Source: a virus
IMG/VR virus record: IMGVR_UViG_3300046171_000107
Coordinates: 1-57,546 of that record
Direction: 5' to 3' (one strand)
Length of the DNA stretch: 57,546 nt
Shown: positions 21,762-32,188 of the stretch, in pieces
Position numbering within the stretch: position 1 is the first letter of the stretch
Layout: each line of letters opens with the position of its first letter
Program-made: the position numbers and the translations under genes
Notes under the pieces: model-generated
What the model was told of the DNA's origin: nothing
Database searches by the model: none
Seen by the model: the letters and a program-made list of their open reading frames with translations, nothing else

Positions 21762-24700
21762 CCCATAAGGCTCCCAATGCCCTGTTGACGGATCATTGAT
21801 GATGCAATGTCAGTTGGGAACATTGCGGCATAACGGCTCCTGTCCACAGGTCCGCTAGCCACGGGAGGAGGCGCAACGGGCTGTGGTTGAACAGGAGCAG
21901 CCGACGCTAAAGCGGTCGTGGGAGGTGCCACCTGTTGCGTCGGAACTTGTTGAGGTATGAGTGAAGGATCAATAGAAGTCTGGTCTCCGATTTCATTTAA
22001 AAACTCTTCTTCAGAAACGCCCGTTCCAGTGTCCTCCTCTTCCGCCCCTTCTCTAAGCAGATACGGCTGCATTGCTGCGCCACGAACACCAAACTGCTCC
22101 TGTAGAAACCGATTAACCTTCGAGAAAACGCGGGCCTTATCTTTTTGGTTTTGCGGCTTAGCCATTAAAGAAACAGTAAGATCTGGGTCTAAAAAGGTAA
22201 GCTCAAGGAGCTCTAACTTTCTTGAGGCCGGAACACGCATCAATATGTCTTTAGTCATAGACGAGCCGCTTTGCGCCATTTTCAGAGCACCGGGTCCGGG
22301 TTGGCCGCCCGTCAATGTAGAACCTAACTTCGTACCTAACGCAGAACCGGCTATACTCGTATAAAAATCCAAAATGGGGCCTGCTTGTGCCATAAATTCT
22401 GGGTCGTTTAGTTTTCCAGCGGCGTCCGCAGCCTCTACTCGAACAAGCTGTTTGGAAATAAAACGCATTCTACGCATATCTTGCTTAGACATAATATCAT
22501 AGGATTCCATTAAGTCTGCAAGACTAGTTCTGGGATGGTTAGGCAAAGGCTCAAACATAAACCGGTAGAAGGCACTGGGGCTAAATCCTGTACCTTGGCC
22601 GCCCGCTTCCATTAAACCCCTCTGCAAAATAGCTGTTTGCCACGCCTGCTGGATTTGAGGCTTTTCGTCTTTTAAGCTTTTTAACGAAGTAAGACGGAAA
22701 AGTTTCCTGAACTCGTTTATAGGGTTCTTGCTAGAATAAGCGTCATTTATGGCAACGGTAGGCGAAACACCATCAATTAAATCTGACAGATAAGTTTGGT
22801 TTTCTGCTTTTTTCAGTCCCGCATTAGCTCTTTTTGACATTACGTCAAAAGTAGCTTGAGCCGACGCCGCGTTTTCTAAGTCCAGCTTTAGTTGCGGGAA
22901 CAACTCCAACAAATCAGCATTTTCTTTTTTCCAATCAGTCAACCTTTTTGCATTTACGGTAAGTGTTCTTGTTCCGTCGGGGTTAATTTTTTCAGTCAAA
23001 GCTTTCTTCTGGGCATCTCGAAGAGCAGACTCGACCAAATTGTCTACGGTTGTGAAGCTTTCTGAAACGCCCTCAAAGCCTTGATTTTTTGCAAAATCAT
23101 TGATGGCCTGCAACTGCTTCACGCGCAAGCCTGTGATGGAGGCGTTTGACTTTACAAACTCTTCCACCAGCAGTTCCATCGGAACACGTCGTTCACCTGT
23201 CCCCATCTTAGAAAAAGTTTTGCCCAAGATGCCGCGGGTGTATACATCGTTTAATGCTGCGGAATACGCTCGTGCAGCATCGTAGGCGGCCATACCCTCC
23301 GGCACAGCGTTCAAATCATCTAAGATTGCTTCGGCAAACTCTCCCGCAATTCTAGCTGCATCCCGGTTTGGGTTTTGACCACTAGATAGACTTTTTGCTA
23401 AACTCAAGGCGGTAGAGCGCATTTCAATCAGTTCAGACGCGGTCAGCGGCTTCACTTCACGGGAGCCGACCTGCTTACTTAAAGCGTCTAACTCCCGCAG
23501 TTTCCGGTTAAATAAAACAGAAACGGGCAAGTTGGTGGTGCCTTGTTGTGCGGCTTCAATACGGGCTATGTTTTCTGGGCTGAAGTCATTCAAGTCCAGA
23601 CCTTCCGTTAGCTCATCAAATTTCTTACGAGCTTGCGGGTTAGTCTCTTTATATAGGGTGTTGAAAACACCCGTCTCCGGAACAGGGTCCGGAGCCTGTA
23701 GTCCCAACTCAACCCTAGAGTTGTTAACAAACTTAGTTATAGGTTTAAGCGCCTCGTTTATAGTCTCTTGATTTTCTGGACGTTTTTTCTGGTTTTTTTG
23801 CCATGACTGCAAAAAACTAGGCAACGGGCCCCCGGGTTCGATGTTTTCAAACACGGGCACGTCTTCAACGGCCTGCCAAAGTTGTTTTTCTTGTTTGCGG
23901 GCAAAACCAAGTTGTTGGTCTATTACATTACCAAGTTGAAGGGATAAATTAGCGCGAGAAACATTAGCTGTTTGACCCGGTTGATCGGACAACCTTTGTC
24001 TAGCAGTTATTAAATCGTCTACAGCGTTTCTAAGACGAGTGTTGATGGTATCTTCAAACATTGATTTGCGTAGACGAGCAGCCTCCCGCAAAGATGTTTC
24101 GGAGCCTTCTTGAATTAAAGAGTTGATAAATAATAAGCCAAATTCTTTAGCATCCGCATCAGCTTTTTGTCGAGCAGCATCCAACTTCATATTATTAGAC
24201 GCCTGCGCGGACTCCACCGCCATGAGAACAGGATCACCTGTTCTTTGCGCGGCGGTAAACTTAACTCCGGGAAAGAGTTCGTCAAACAGCCCCCTGATCT
24301 CAGGGTTGTTTAACTCTTCCGTAAGTTTTACATAATCGCCGCCATACGTTTCGTAAATTTCATTTATACGATCAAATATACGTTTTTGACGTGCGTTAAT
24401 AGCCTGCTGTTCAATACTTTGAGGGTCCGCCGTCTCAATAATTTTTTCCATTCGAGCCAGTGTTGTAGGCAACGCTCTTGCAACAAACGAGGCAAAAGTG
24501 TTGCCCCCTGCGAACTCGCCAAAAAGACGTGCAGGAGTAGACCCCGGTGCAATACTTTCCGCACCATACGCACCCAAAGATGCACCACCCCCCACAACAG
24601 TTTCTGCAAAAATTGTTGATTTTGGAGCGGCCCTACTTGTTTTACCAAGGTTGCCAAGAAGCTCTTCTGCCGCCGCAGAAAAACGCATTGCTTTGTTAGG

Positions 24701-25375
24701 TTTAACACCTTCAGATAATCCGTTCAAAAGGTTAGCCGCACCCCACCCAACATCTTTTCGGATTTGAAAACCAAAAGACAACCCCCCTATTGACCCGCCC
24801 AGTGTTCGCGCCATTTCTAGTGCAGGGCGTTGTCCGGGTGGAACAACTTGGTCGGGGCCCAAAAGTTGTTCTTCAATGTCGTCCATAAAGTCGTATGTGA
24901 GGAAAGATGCCCCAATTCCGGCGACAACCGGAGTTCCCAACTGCACGGTAGCAGACAGCCAGTTTGTAGGAGGCCGCTTTAAAGTTCGAGCCCCGACAAA
25001 TTTTGCGGTTTCCATTCCAACAGCCACACTAGGGGCCGTCTTGAACATCTCCCCAAAGAACCCTCTCTTTAAGTCGGCGGGCTCCGCGTTGCTAAAAAGA
25101 ACAATAATGTCGTCGGGCATCAACGTCCGATCAATAGGCGGCTTATCTGAATAACCGGGTAACCGATCCAAGATACCCGCGGTGCCGTCTTGCAGCCCTT
25201 CGTAAGTAAGGAAATTTGGGTCTTGTTCTAATTCCGTGGCAAAGTCGCCTTGGAAAGTGTTCACCAAATCCTTTGCAAGTGCTTCTGACGGCTCGTTAGT
25301 AAACAGACGGAAATCGTCAATTACTTCGGGGGTCAGTTGTACACGGTTGCCTTCAAGGCTAATCATATCCGACAT
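21758..25375 (-). CDS. Giant internal/ejection-type virion protein, 1205 aa
   Basis: Mainly alpha-helical with long charged helices (RKSMFEDTINTRLRNAVDDL; ENAASAQATFDVMSKRANAG), a hydrophobic stretch near residue 140 (LGTPVVAGIGASFLTYDFMD), and Pro/Gln-rich C-terminus ending MIRQQGIGSLMG. No enzymatic motif recognised. Size, position after the fibre and neck genes, and helicity fit an internal core or DNA-ejection protein of podoviruses. It overlaps the HlyC-like gene. Confidence 0.6.
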   Translation of the reverse strand: MSDMISLEGNRVQLTPEVIDDFRLFTNEPSEALAKDLVNTFQGDFATELEQDPNFLTYEGLQDGTAGILDRLPGYSDKPPIDRTLMPDDIIVLFSNAEPADLKRGFFGEMFKTAPSVAVGMETAKFVGARTLKRPPTNWLSATVQLGTPVVAGIGASFLTYDFMDDIEEQLLGPDQVVPPGQRPALEMARTLGGSIGGLSFGFQIRKDVGWGAANLLNGLSEGVKPNKAMRFSAAAEELLGNLGKTSRAAPKSTIFAETVVGGGASLGAYGAESIAPGSTPARLFGEFAGGNTFASFVARALPTTLARMEKIIETADPQSIEQQAINARQKRIFDRINEIYETYGGDYVKLTEELNNPEIRGLFDELFPGVKFTAAQRTGDPVLMAVESAQASNNMKLDAARQKADADAKEFGLLFINSLIQEGSETSLREAARLRKSMFEDTINTRLRNAVDDLITARQRLSDQPGQTANVSRANLSLQLGNVIDQQLGFARKQEKQLWQAVEDVPVFENIEPGGPLPSFLQSWQKNQKKRPENQETINEALKPITKFVNNSRVELGLQAPDPVPETGVFNTLYKETNPQARKKFDELTEGLDLNDFSPENIARIEAAQQGTTNLPVSVLFNRKLRELDALSKQVGSREVKPLTASELIEMRSTALSLAKSLSSGQNPNRDAARIAGEFAEAILDDLNAVPEGMAAYDAARAYSAALNDVYTRGILGKTFSKMGTGERRVPMELLVEEFVKSNASITGLRVKQLQAINDFAKNQGFEGVSESFTTVDNLVESALRDAQKKALTEKINPDGTRTLTVNAKRLTDWKKENADLLELFPQLKLDLENAASAQATFDVMSKRANAGLKKAENQTYLSDLIDGVSPTVAINDAYSSKNPINEFRKLFRLTSLKSLKDEKPQIQQAWQTAILQRGLMEAGGQGTGFSPSAFYRFMFEPLPNHPRTSLADLMESYDIMSKQDMRRMRFISKQLVRVEAADAAGKLNDPEFMAQAGPILDFYTSIAGSALGTKLGSTLTGGQPGPGALKMAQSGSSMTKDILMRVPASRKLELLELTFLDPDLTVSLMAKPQNQKDKARVFSKVNRFLQEQFGVRGAAMQPYLLREGAEEEDTGTGVSEEEFLNEIGDQTSIDPSLIPQQVPTQQVAPPTTALASAAPVQPQPVAPPPVASGPVDRSRYAAMFPTDIASSMIRQQGIGSLMG

Positions 25376-25381
25376 TTGATT

Positions 25382-28372
25382 TTACCCCCTATCCAAATCT
25401 TTAGTTTTAGAGGTGTTTTGAACACCGCTGCTACCAAGGAACCGCTCATAGCCCAAAATTGCGCCCGTTGTCTCGCCGATCATGTTTTGCAACTGTGGTA
25501 AAAGGCGTCGTGCGTCACCAACATCTGCTTTTGAATATTCTTCCGGGTTATCCAAAATCATTTTGGTTTCAACATATGTTCGAGCTAAAGTGTTTCTAAC
25601 CACTTTTAACGACTCCAATGCACCCACATCTGTCTTAAACAGACTTGGACGGAAGCCCGAGACCTGATCTTTTAACAACTCCATGTCTAAGGCGAACAAT
25701 TTACCGCTTAACCCTGACCGCTCCAAACGTATTACGTCTTTAGCAAGTTGTTCTAGCTGTTTATCGGCTCTGGCAGTAATTTTACCGGCTTGACCAGCAT
25801 AACCTGAACCAATTCCAATCTCAGAAGCCTGACCGGCAACCGCGTTAAAGAAGCGCTGAATACCGGAAGTAAAGCCTTGAGACTTGGTGTAATCCACCCC
25901 AGTGATAACAAAGGTCGGGTCCGCGGTAGCTACATCAATATTGACTTTGTTTGTCTCTGGATCGACCAGCGGCTTATCTTGAGGCACAAGTTGAGCAAAC
26001 TCTGTTGAAGTAAACCCAAGACTTTGCAACGGAACCGGAGAAGTTAACTCAGGGTTGTTTAACAGTCGTGTACGGATGGCTTGTTTTACATACTCTGGAA
26101 GAGGCCGTTTCTGCATCAAGCCACGAGCATCTGGAACTCCAGCAGTATACAGCGTGATAAATGTCTCCATTTTATCGTCTTTTGCGCCTTGTGCGTATAA
26201 ATCCAATGCGCGAACCCCGTCAATTTCTGCGGTAGCGAAGTATTTAGCTGCTTTATCGGCGCTTCCGCTACCAAAGATATCCGGGGGAGTTTCGGCTTTT
26301 TCATATTTAGTAAGAGCATCTACGCCGTTGTCTTCTTGCACCTGTGCGATTTGACTGTCACTGAGATATATGGGCGTACCCGGTGCAACGGTAACGTCAT
26401 TCACAGTTATTGGCTTCGTGTTGACTACGATTTTAGTAGTTTCGGGTTTAGGTTCTCCTGTAGCGGTTCCTAGCGTCCAACCCTGTTGCGCCAAGCTGTA
26501 ATATTCGGTAGATCCTTCTGGTACGGACTTTGCGTCATCGCCCTTACGCATATTAACAAGCGGCGCAGTTTTAGGATCAAACGCCCCGCGAAGAGTTGCC
26601 CCATCTTTAATAGCCTTCCAATACTCAGGGCTATTCTTTTCAAACGCCTTAACTTCTGTCCCGCCGCCTTCTTTCGGCACGTTCAAGTTGACCGCGTCTT
26701 TCGTTGTGACGGGCACAGAACCAGAAAGCAAGCCGCCTTTTCCGCCTTCAGAAACAGGCTTAATGGCCTTAAGGTAAGGGTCTGTTCCGGGCGTCATAAC
26801 CTGCTGTGACCCGTCGGGGAATATTATGTTTACGTCGCCATTCTTTTCTGGTGCTTTGTAGGGAACGGTAGAGGTCTCAAAACCGTCAATTGTGGTAGCT
26901 TGATCGGGGGTGACGTTAATTACATCGCCTACCGATAGAGTAGCACCTTCATAGATAACCGGTTTAGTAACAGTATATGCCTTCGCGGCAGAGCCCTCGC
27001 CGGGTTTTTCCCACGGCTTCAAAGCATCTGGTTCTACCCTTGCCACCTGTGCGGGCCGCAAGTTCAATAGTTGCCCCGCGGGGTAAGTTTTATCCCCAAT
27101 GGTTACTTGTCTTGTAGTAACAAAGGGTTTAGACGCCTTTACCGCAGTTGTCTCGTTTTTAAGCTTTTGCAAATCACGGGCCTGTTCCGCGGCCACTTCC
27201 GCCGCCAACTTAGTTTCAGCCGACTGCAATGCCGCCAAATCAACTGCCCGCTCTTCCTTCTTAGCCGCTTTCTGCAACTCAAGCTGCTGTTGAGCACGTG
27301 CGCCAATAGTTTGTGGCAGTTTTGTACTAGAAGCCGCCATAGCTAAGCGCTCTGCGGGGCTCAAACCTCTACGCTCACCTTGCATTGGAGCCGCAAAAGT
27401 AAGCGCTGTCTGAGCAATGTCGAACAGCATTTGAGCTTGAGTTAGCTTCTTCTGTTCTTCAAGATCCGCGGCGCGTGATGCGGCGTCCCCTAATCCATAT
27501 TCCCGGTAAATTTCTTTTTGCGCGTCCATCAACTGACGCAAACGACTGCCGTCGCTTTGCGCAGGTGTGTTGCTGGCGGCGTCTATCTTAGCGCGTAAAT
27601 CCTGAAGTTGCTTGGGCGTCGTTCCTATCTGCGGCCCAAAATAAGGGGTTAACGCATCAAAGTCTACGCCGCCATTGGCAAAGTATTTTACCGGCTGGTT
27701 GTCTCCGCGGCGGACCAGCCCGCCTTGATTAAAATTTACGGGCGGGGGACCCCCCATCCCCGCTGGTGGCATCGAAGGAGCCATTTCTGCCGGAGGCGGA
27801 GGAGCTACAGTAGACATAATGCCTTCTGCCATCGCGCCTTCAACGGGCGCGGTCATCTCTTCCGCCGCCAAGCCCCCAATACCTTGGTCAACTGCTGCCA
27901 TCATCATAACCGGCTGAACGAGCGCAAGAACAGACTCTGGAGTCTGACGCGCATCTTCCGGCCCAACAACGCCAGAAAGTTCGTCATAACGATCTTCTAG
28001 CGTGGCATTGTCACCACGTATTACATTCATTACTTGTTCGTAGTCTTCAACTTCGTCCAAGTTTTCTAAATTATCTGCAACCTGCGCAAGCATACCCTGC
28101 ATCGCGCCAGTATCCATTGTTTGTGCGCCCATTGCCTCTGCCTGCTCTTCAGGAACCCCGGAGGCCGCACCCATCATTGCACCAGAAGGTGGCATCATCG
28201 GAGGCATACCTTGTGGAGGCATCATTGGAGCCATACCACCCTCTTGCATCGGGATAACGCCCCGACCCATTAGGATGTCTTTTTGTGTGATCTGGCCGTC
28301 GCCACTATAGTCAGGGAACGCTGCCCCGCCTTTAGCAAACATCTGCCGGTTCATTACGCCTCTGTTCATCAT
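25382..28372 (-). CDS. Large virion protein with EF-hand-like loop, 996 aa
   Basis: N-terminus: FAKGGAAFPDYSGDGQITQK; the loop DYSGDGQITQKD has Asp/Ser/Asp/Gln/Thr/Asp at EF-hand ligand positions. Several GG tags follow (MQEGGMAP, FNQGGLVRRG, YFANGGVDF). A Met/Pro-rich segment, a coiled coil (QAQMLFDIAQTALTF...AAKKEERAVDLAALQSAETK) and repeated beta units containing TVTKPVIYEGATLSVGDVIN-like motifs follow. C-terminal part helical. Inferred to be an ejected or tail-associated protein. Confidence 0.6.
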   Translation of the reverse strand: MMNRGVMNRQMFAKGGAAFPDYSGDGQITQKDILMGRGVIPMQEGGMAPMMPPQGMPPMMPPSGAMMGAASGVPEEQAEAMGAQTMDTGAMQGMLAQVADNLENLDEVEDYEQVMNVIRGDNATLEDRYDELSGVVGPEDARQTPESVLALVQPVMMMAAVDQGIGGLAAEEMTAPVEGAMAEGIMSTVAPPPPAEMAPSMPPAGMGGPPPVNFNQGGLVRRGDNQPVKYFANGGVDFDALTPYFGPQIGTTPKQLQDLRAKIDAASNTPAQSDGSRLRQLMDAQKEIYREYGLGDAASRAADLEEQKKLTQAQMLFDIAQTALTFAAPMQGERRGLSPAERLAMAASSTKLPQTIGARAQQQLELQKAAKKEERAVDLAALQSAETKLAAEVAAEQARDLQKLKNETTAVKASKPFVTTRQVTIGDKTYPAGQLLNLRPAQVARVEPDALKPWEKPGEGSAAKAYTVTKPVIYEGATLSVGDVINVTPDQATTIDGFETSTVPYKAPEKNGDVNIIFPDGSQQVMTPGTDPYLKAIKPVSEGGKGGLLSGSVPVTTKDAVNLNVPKEGGGTEVKAFEKNSPEYWKAIKDGATLRGAFDPKTAPLVNMRKGDDAKSVPEGSTEYYSLAQQGWTLGTATGEPKPETTKIVVNTKPITVNDVTVAPGTPIYLSDSQIAQVQEDNGVDALTKYEKAETPPDIFGSGSADKAAKYFATAEIDGVRALDLYAQGAKDDKMETFITLYTAGVPDARGLMQKRPLPEYVKQAIRTRLLNNPELTSPVPLQSLGFTSTEFAQLVPQDKPLVDPETNKVNIDVATADPTFVITGVDYTKSQGFTSGIQRFFNAVAGQASEIGIGSGYAGQAGKITARADKQLEQLAKDVIRLERSGLSGKLFALDMELLKDQVSGFRPSLFKTDVGALESLKVVRNTLARTYVETKMILDNPEEYSKADVGDARRLLPQLQNMIGETTGAILGYERFLGSSGVQNTSKTKDLDRG

Positions 28373-30204
28373 CCGAATAACCCTGCTTTCTGAGCCCCTG
28401 CTGCCGCTGACAGACCCGCTATGCCCAGCCCCATAAATTGTTGAGCCGGTGATACGCTTGGTGCCGTCGAAGCGGCAATAGTCTGCTGTGTTGACGGAGC
28501 ACCCTTATAAATGTCTGACAAGAATGACAGACGTTGATACGGCTCGTAAAGCTGCGCCAAATCGCTTTGACGCTTGGCTTCCAGAGTCGCCTGTTGCTGA
28601 GCCTGCTGCCGCCCGCCAAGCTCGTATTGAGTTTGTAGGTTACGCAACCCAGTCTGCTGAGCCAGTTCACCAAGGCTAGCCTGCTGAAGACCCAATGTAC
28701 CCAACGCTTGACCGGCTTGCAACCCAAGCTGACCCAGAGCCTGACCGCCCTGTAGACCAAACTGACCGTACTGAAGCCCGATGTCGCCCATCTGACCAGC
28801 CATACCAGCCAGTGCCTGCTGACCCTGAAGGCCAAGCTGACCGCCTGCTTGTGCGCCGGAAAGACCAAGTTGTGCTTGCGCCTGACCCAACTGACCGCCC
28901 TGCTGAGCGATCTGAGCGGCAAGCTGTTCTGTAGAAATACCCAGACGTGCAGCCTGTTCTGCCATAGCCGCCTGCTGTTGTGCGGCGGACAGACCCAACT
29001 GACCCGACTGTAGCCCTGTTTGTGCGGCAAGTTGCTCTGCGGACAGACCCAACTGACCTGCGGCTTGACCCGCTCCAATTCCAAGTTGTGCTTGCGACTG
29101 ACCAAGAGCGCCAGCCTGCTGTGCCGCCTGAAGCGCTGAACCCGCACCAGCTTGACCAAGCTGACCGGTAAGACCTGCCGCCTGTAGCTGACGTGCCCGT
29201 GCCTGCTCGAAAGCGGCCTGTGCCTGTTGCGCTGCACTCTGATAACCCTGCGCCCGCATTTGTGCGGCTGTACGACCCTGCTGCTCCAACTGAGCACGGG
29301 CTGTTTCTGCCGCCTGAACACCAGCGCGAGAACCGCCAAAAGCCCCAGCACCCACCGCCTGTGCGGCCTGCTGTTGCTGCATAATCTGCCCCTGACGCGC
29401 AATATCCTGCATAGCCTGCTGAACTGCGGCATCTTCATAAGGGCTCATATATTGAGCAATCGTAGATGGGTCAAACTGTTGTGCGCCACCGGCAAGACCG
29501 GCTATACCCGCTTGTGCGGCACCCATGCCCATACGTCCGGCGGCCTGCGCCTGACGAATAGCGGCCTGAGTTCCGGGGGCCGCGGCCCCTGCTGCGCCTA
29601 GAATTTGCCGACCGGCTTGTCCCGTGATACCACGAGCGCCCTGAATTGCCTGCTGTGCACCGGTTTGCGCCGTGCCAAGTTGACCCGGAACGAGCCCTGC
29701 GGCTGCTAAAATACTACCAATACCGGCTTGCGATTGGCCGCGGGCCGCGAGAGATGCTGCGTCCATCGCGCTCAACGCGCCGCCAGTTACACCCTGACCA
29801 TATTGAAGTGCGCCTTCAATCCCCTGCTGTGCTGCACCAACCTGAGTTGGAACACCCTGCATCGCGCCCAAAAGGCCCGCTTCTGCCGCCTGACGATAGG
29901 GGTCGGCGGTCTGCATAGCCCCTGTAATATAAGGTGAAGCTGCACCGTATACACCGCCAAGCTGCTGCTGAGCATCGCCCATCGTGTAGCCCGCTTCGGT
30001 GAGATACGGCATATAACCGCCAATACCGCCAGCTTGTTGAGCGGCGGCAAAGGCTAAGTCTTGAAGACCCGTAAACCCAGCTACTTGCTGGGTAGGGAGC
30101 GTAATCCCTTTATCAGAGAGATCTTTTGCAGACTGAAGAAGCCCTAGTTTATAGGCTTCAATCTCCGGGGCTTCGCGGACTATCTGTTCGGTAACTTCAG
30201 CCAT
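28369..30204 (-). CDS. Ala/Gln/Gly-repeat virion protein, 611 aa
   Basis: Dominated by degenerate 11-residue repeats such as LGLSAEQLAAQTGLQSGQ, giving a long amphipathic helix or solenoid, from about residue 300 to 520. The N-terminus (EAPEIEAYKLGLLQSAKDLS) is conserved in marine phage internal proteins. Codon repetition explains the many long false ORFs on the other frames. Probably part of the ejection apparatus. Confidence 0.65.
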   Translation of the reverse strand: MAEVTEQIVREAPEIEAYKLGLLQSAKDLSDKGITLPTQQVAGFTGLQDLAFAAAQQAGGIGGYMPYLTEAGYTMGDAQQQLGGVYGAASPYITGAMQTADPYRQAAEAGLLGAMQGVPTQVGAAQQGIEGALQYGQGVTGGALSAMDAASLAARGQSQAGIGSILAAAGLVPGQLGTAQTGAQQAIQGARGITGQAGRQILGAAGAAAPGTQAAIRQAQAAGRMGMGAAQAGIAGLAGGAQQFDPSTIAQYMSPYEDAAVQQAMQDIARQGQIMQQQQAAQAVGAGAFGGSRAGVQAAETARAQLEQQGRTAAQMRAQGYQSAAQQAQAAFEQARARQLQAAGLTGQLGQAGAGSALQAAQQAGALGQSQAQLGIGAGQAAGQLGLSAEQLAAQTGLQSGQLGLSAAQQQAAMAEQAARLGISTEQLAAQIAQQGGQLGQAQAQLGLSGAQAGGQLGLQGQQALAGMAGQMGDIGLQYGQFGLQGGQALGQLGLQAGQALGTLGLQQASLGELAQQTGLRNLQTQYELGGRQQAQQQATLEAKRQSDLAQLYEPYQRLSFLSDIYKGAPSTQQTIAASTAPSVSPAQQFMGLGIAGLSAAAGAQKAGLFG

Positions 30205-31955
30205 TATGCCATCGCCTTTCCACGAGACTCAAGACCGCGCATCATGTCATACATATTATTGATGCCCTGCCTCATGTTCCCGTTACCCAGACCACGAACC
30301 GCGTCGGTAGTCATTACAAATTCACCCGGCATCAGCATAGCGCGGACGCTGTCCTGACCCGGAATACCCTCATCTGGCATAATGCCGCCCACACGACGTG
30401 GGAAAATCTCGCCGCCTTCTGCCGCATATTGCCCATCAAAAGCATAAATGGGTTGATCTTGTGGCTTCATAAACGGATTAACAAATGTGCCCTGACCGGG
30501 GACAATCGTATACGGAGATGCAATTTCTGTTGGACCGGTCGAATACCGCGGATCAAGGTTTTGAACGCGATACTTTTCAGGGTCTGCCGCAATCAGGTCT
30601 TCACCAGTCGGGCCAGTATACTGAGACATATCTAGCTCTTCCTGCTCTGGAGCAGTAAAGAAGCCTGCACCTGCTGCAAGCGCTGTGCCTGCCGCGGCGG
30701 CTGGGCCAAAGGTGCGGAGAAGACCGGGGCCAATGCTGGAAGCAGTTACGTTTTTCATAGCCTCTAACCCTGCCGCTGCCGCTTGAGACTCTGTAGCCCC
30801 CGGAAGAGCTTTAACCGCATTAAACGCGTCGCTATACGCAGTATTTTTAGCCAAAGCTACTTGAGCTTCAGTCGGGCCTGCGGGCATAAACAGTTCTTTA
30901 CTTGCATCTAAGAAGCTCTTGTCCCCCGTCCCAACGTCCGTAAACATATCAGTTAAGGTATCGCTAATCGTGCTAGGCTTATAGGCTTGAGTTACCGCCT
31001 CCTTCGTAGTAATCGGAACTTCTTTAAGAGTGTCTGTCACCGAATCACGGGTAATCAACTTGTCTGCGAGTTGGTCGGTGCTAGTTGGTGTAGACACCGT
31101 TTTCTTACCAGCCACATCAAAGGTCTGAACCTCTGGACCGGAAAGCTGAGCGCCTTCTGACAGCGCCTTGTATGAAGTGCCCCCTTCTGAAGCAGGGCCG
31201 CCCTTCATGTTAGCAAAAGAAGCACCAGAGAAGTCGCCCGTAAACGCCTTACCGATGTTTGAGAAGCCTTCCGTCAAGTTAGCTGGGTTAGCAGCGTTAG
31301 AAATGCCTGACATGAAGCCTTCACCAGAAATCGCGCCAGATACGCCCGAGAACAGGGCACCTGTACCACCCGAAATCAATGCCGACTTAAAGGCGTCTTT
31401 TATATTTCCGCCATTTATCAAGGTAGCGATACCAGAACCAAGTGCGGCACCGTAAATAGGACCCATGAACATAGACCCGACAATCGGCAGAACAATCGGG
31501 GCTACTTTCTTGATGACCTTTTTGACCGACTTAACAACCTTCTTGACGGCCTTTTTAACTTTACGAAAAATCTTTTTAAGAAAAAACTCTGGCAAACCCG
31601 TGTCTGGGTTAATTGAGTTAGCGTCAGAACCAACAACATAGCGCTCTGGGTCTTCAATACCCATATCGCGCAAATGGTCAAAAATAGAATCCCTGAGTTC
31701 AGGGTTGTCTTCAATCAGAGCTTTTGGAACAATCAATTCACCGGTTTCAGCGTGAACCAGTTTATCGTCACCATAACGGCCATAAGAAGCCATTCGAGAG
31801 GCAACATCCTGAAAATTAGCAATACCTGCGCCGCCAAACTCGCGTTCAGCGTCGGCGCGGTTCATCGCCTCAAATTCATCATCATCTAAATAAAAGTCAG
31901 CAATACCCCCTGCTGGGATGACTAACTCTTCTTCTTTTAATGCTGCATCTGCCAT
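30204..31955 (-). CDS. Internal virion protein with cationic helix and membrane segment, 583 aa
   Basis: Residues about 127-150 (LKKIFRKVKKAVKKVVKSVK) form a strongly cationic amphipathic helix, followed by a hydrophobic segment (VAPIVLPIVGSMFMGPIYGA, about 151-180) and glycine-rich hydrophobic stretches, suited to inserting into a membrane. The C-terminus (GGEIFPRR...DSVRAMLMPGEFVMTTDAVR) resembles the end of many tape-measure/ejection proteins. The ATG at 31955 overlaps the previous stop (TAATG); the longer ORF start at 32030 is not used. Confidence 0.65.
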   Translation of the reverse strand: MADAALKEEELVIPAGGIADFYLDDDEFEAMNRADAEREFGGAGIANFQDVASRMASYGRYGDDKLVHAETGELIVPKALIEDNPELRDSIFDHLRDMGIEDPERYVVGSDANSINPDTGLPEFFLKKIFRKVKKAVKKVVKSVKKVIKKVAPIVLPIVGSMFMGPIYGAALGSGIATLINGGNIKDAFKSALISGGTGALFSGVSGAISGEGFMSGISNAANPANLTEGFSNIGKAFTGDFSGASFANMKGGPASEGGTSYKALSEGAQLSGPEVQTFDVAGKKTVSTPTSTDQLADKLITRDSVTDTLKEVPITTKEAVTQAYKPSTISDTLTDMFTDVGTGDKSFLDASKELFMPAGPTEAQVALAKNTAYSDAFNAVKALPGATESQAAAAGLEAMKNVTASSIGPGLLRTFGPAAAAGTALAAGAGFFTAPEQEELDMSQYTGPTGEDLIAADPEKYRVQNLDPRYSTGPTEIASPYTIVPGQGTFVNPFMKPQDQPIYAFDGQYAAEGGEIFPRRVGGIMPDEGIPGQDSVRAMLMPGEFVMTTDAVRGLGNGNMRQGINNMYDMMRGLESRGKAMA

Positions 31956-32188
31956 TAGCCTGCTCCACCGGACATAGATTCCGGCATAGTTACCGTAATC
32001 ATTGTACTTCTTTTTTCGCTTCCCGTCCATGAATTACCGCAATTTGGGCAATTCCCGCTTGGATACGACAGGATTTCAGCCGGAGTGTCCACTTCGTTGT
32101 CGCAAGAAGCACAACTTACAATGTCCCGGCTCGTTGATGGACGCCACTTACTGCCATCCGCCATAGTAATAATAGTCTCGTCACTCAT
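31955..32188 (-). CDS. Zinc-ribbon protein, 77 aa
   Basis: CASC and CPNC pairs (SCASCDNEVD; NCPNCGNSWTGSEK) form a zinc ribbon; the start TMADGSKWRPSTSRDIVSCA is typical of small late marine phage proteins. It overlaps both neighbours in the late operon. Possibly a structural clasp or regulator; unknown. Confidence 0.65.
   Translation of the reverse strand: MSDETIITMADGSKWRPSTSRDIVSCASCDNEVDTPAEILSYPSGNCPNCGNSWTGSEKRSTMITVTMPESMSGGAG

Noticed and set aside
28419-29438. 339-codon minus-strand ORF
   Set aside because: A frame shadow of the Ala/Gln-repeat gene; its Arg/Trp-rich product is what such repeats give in another frame.
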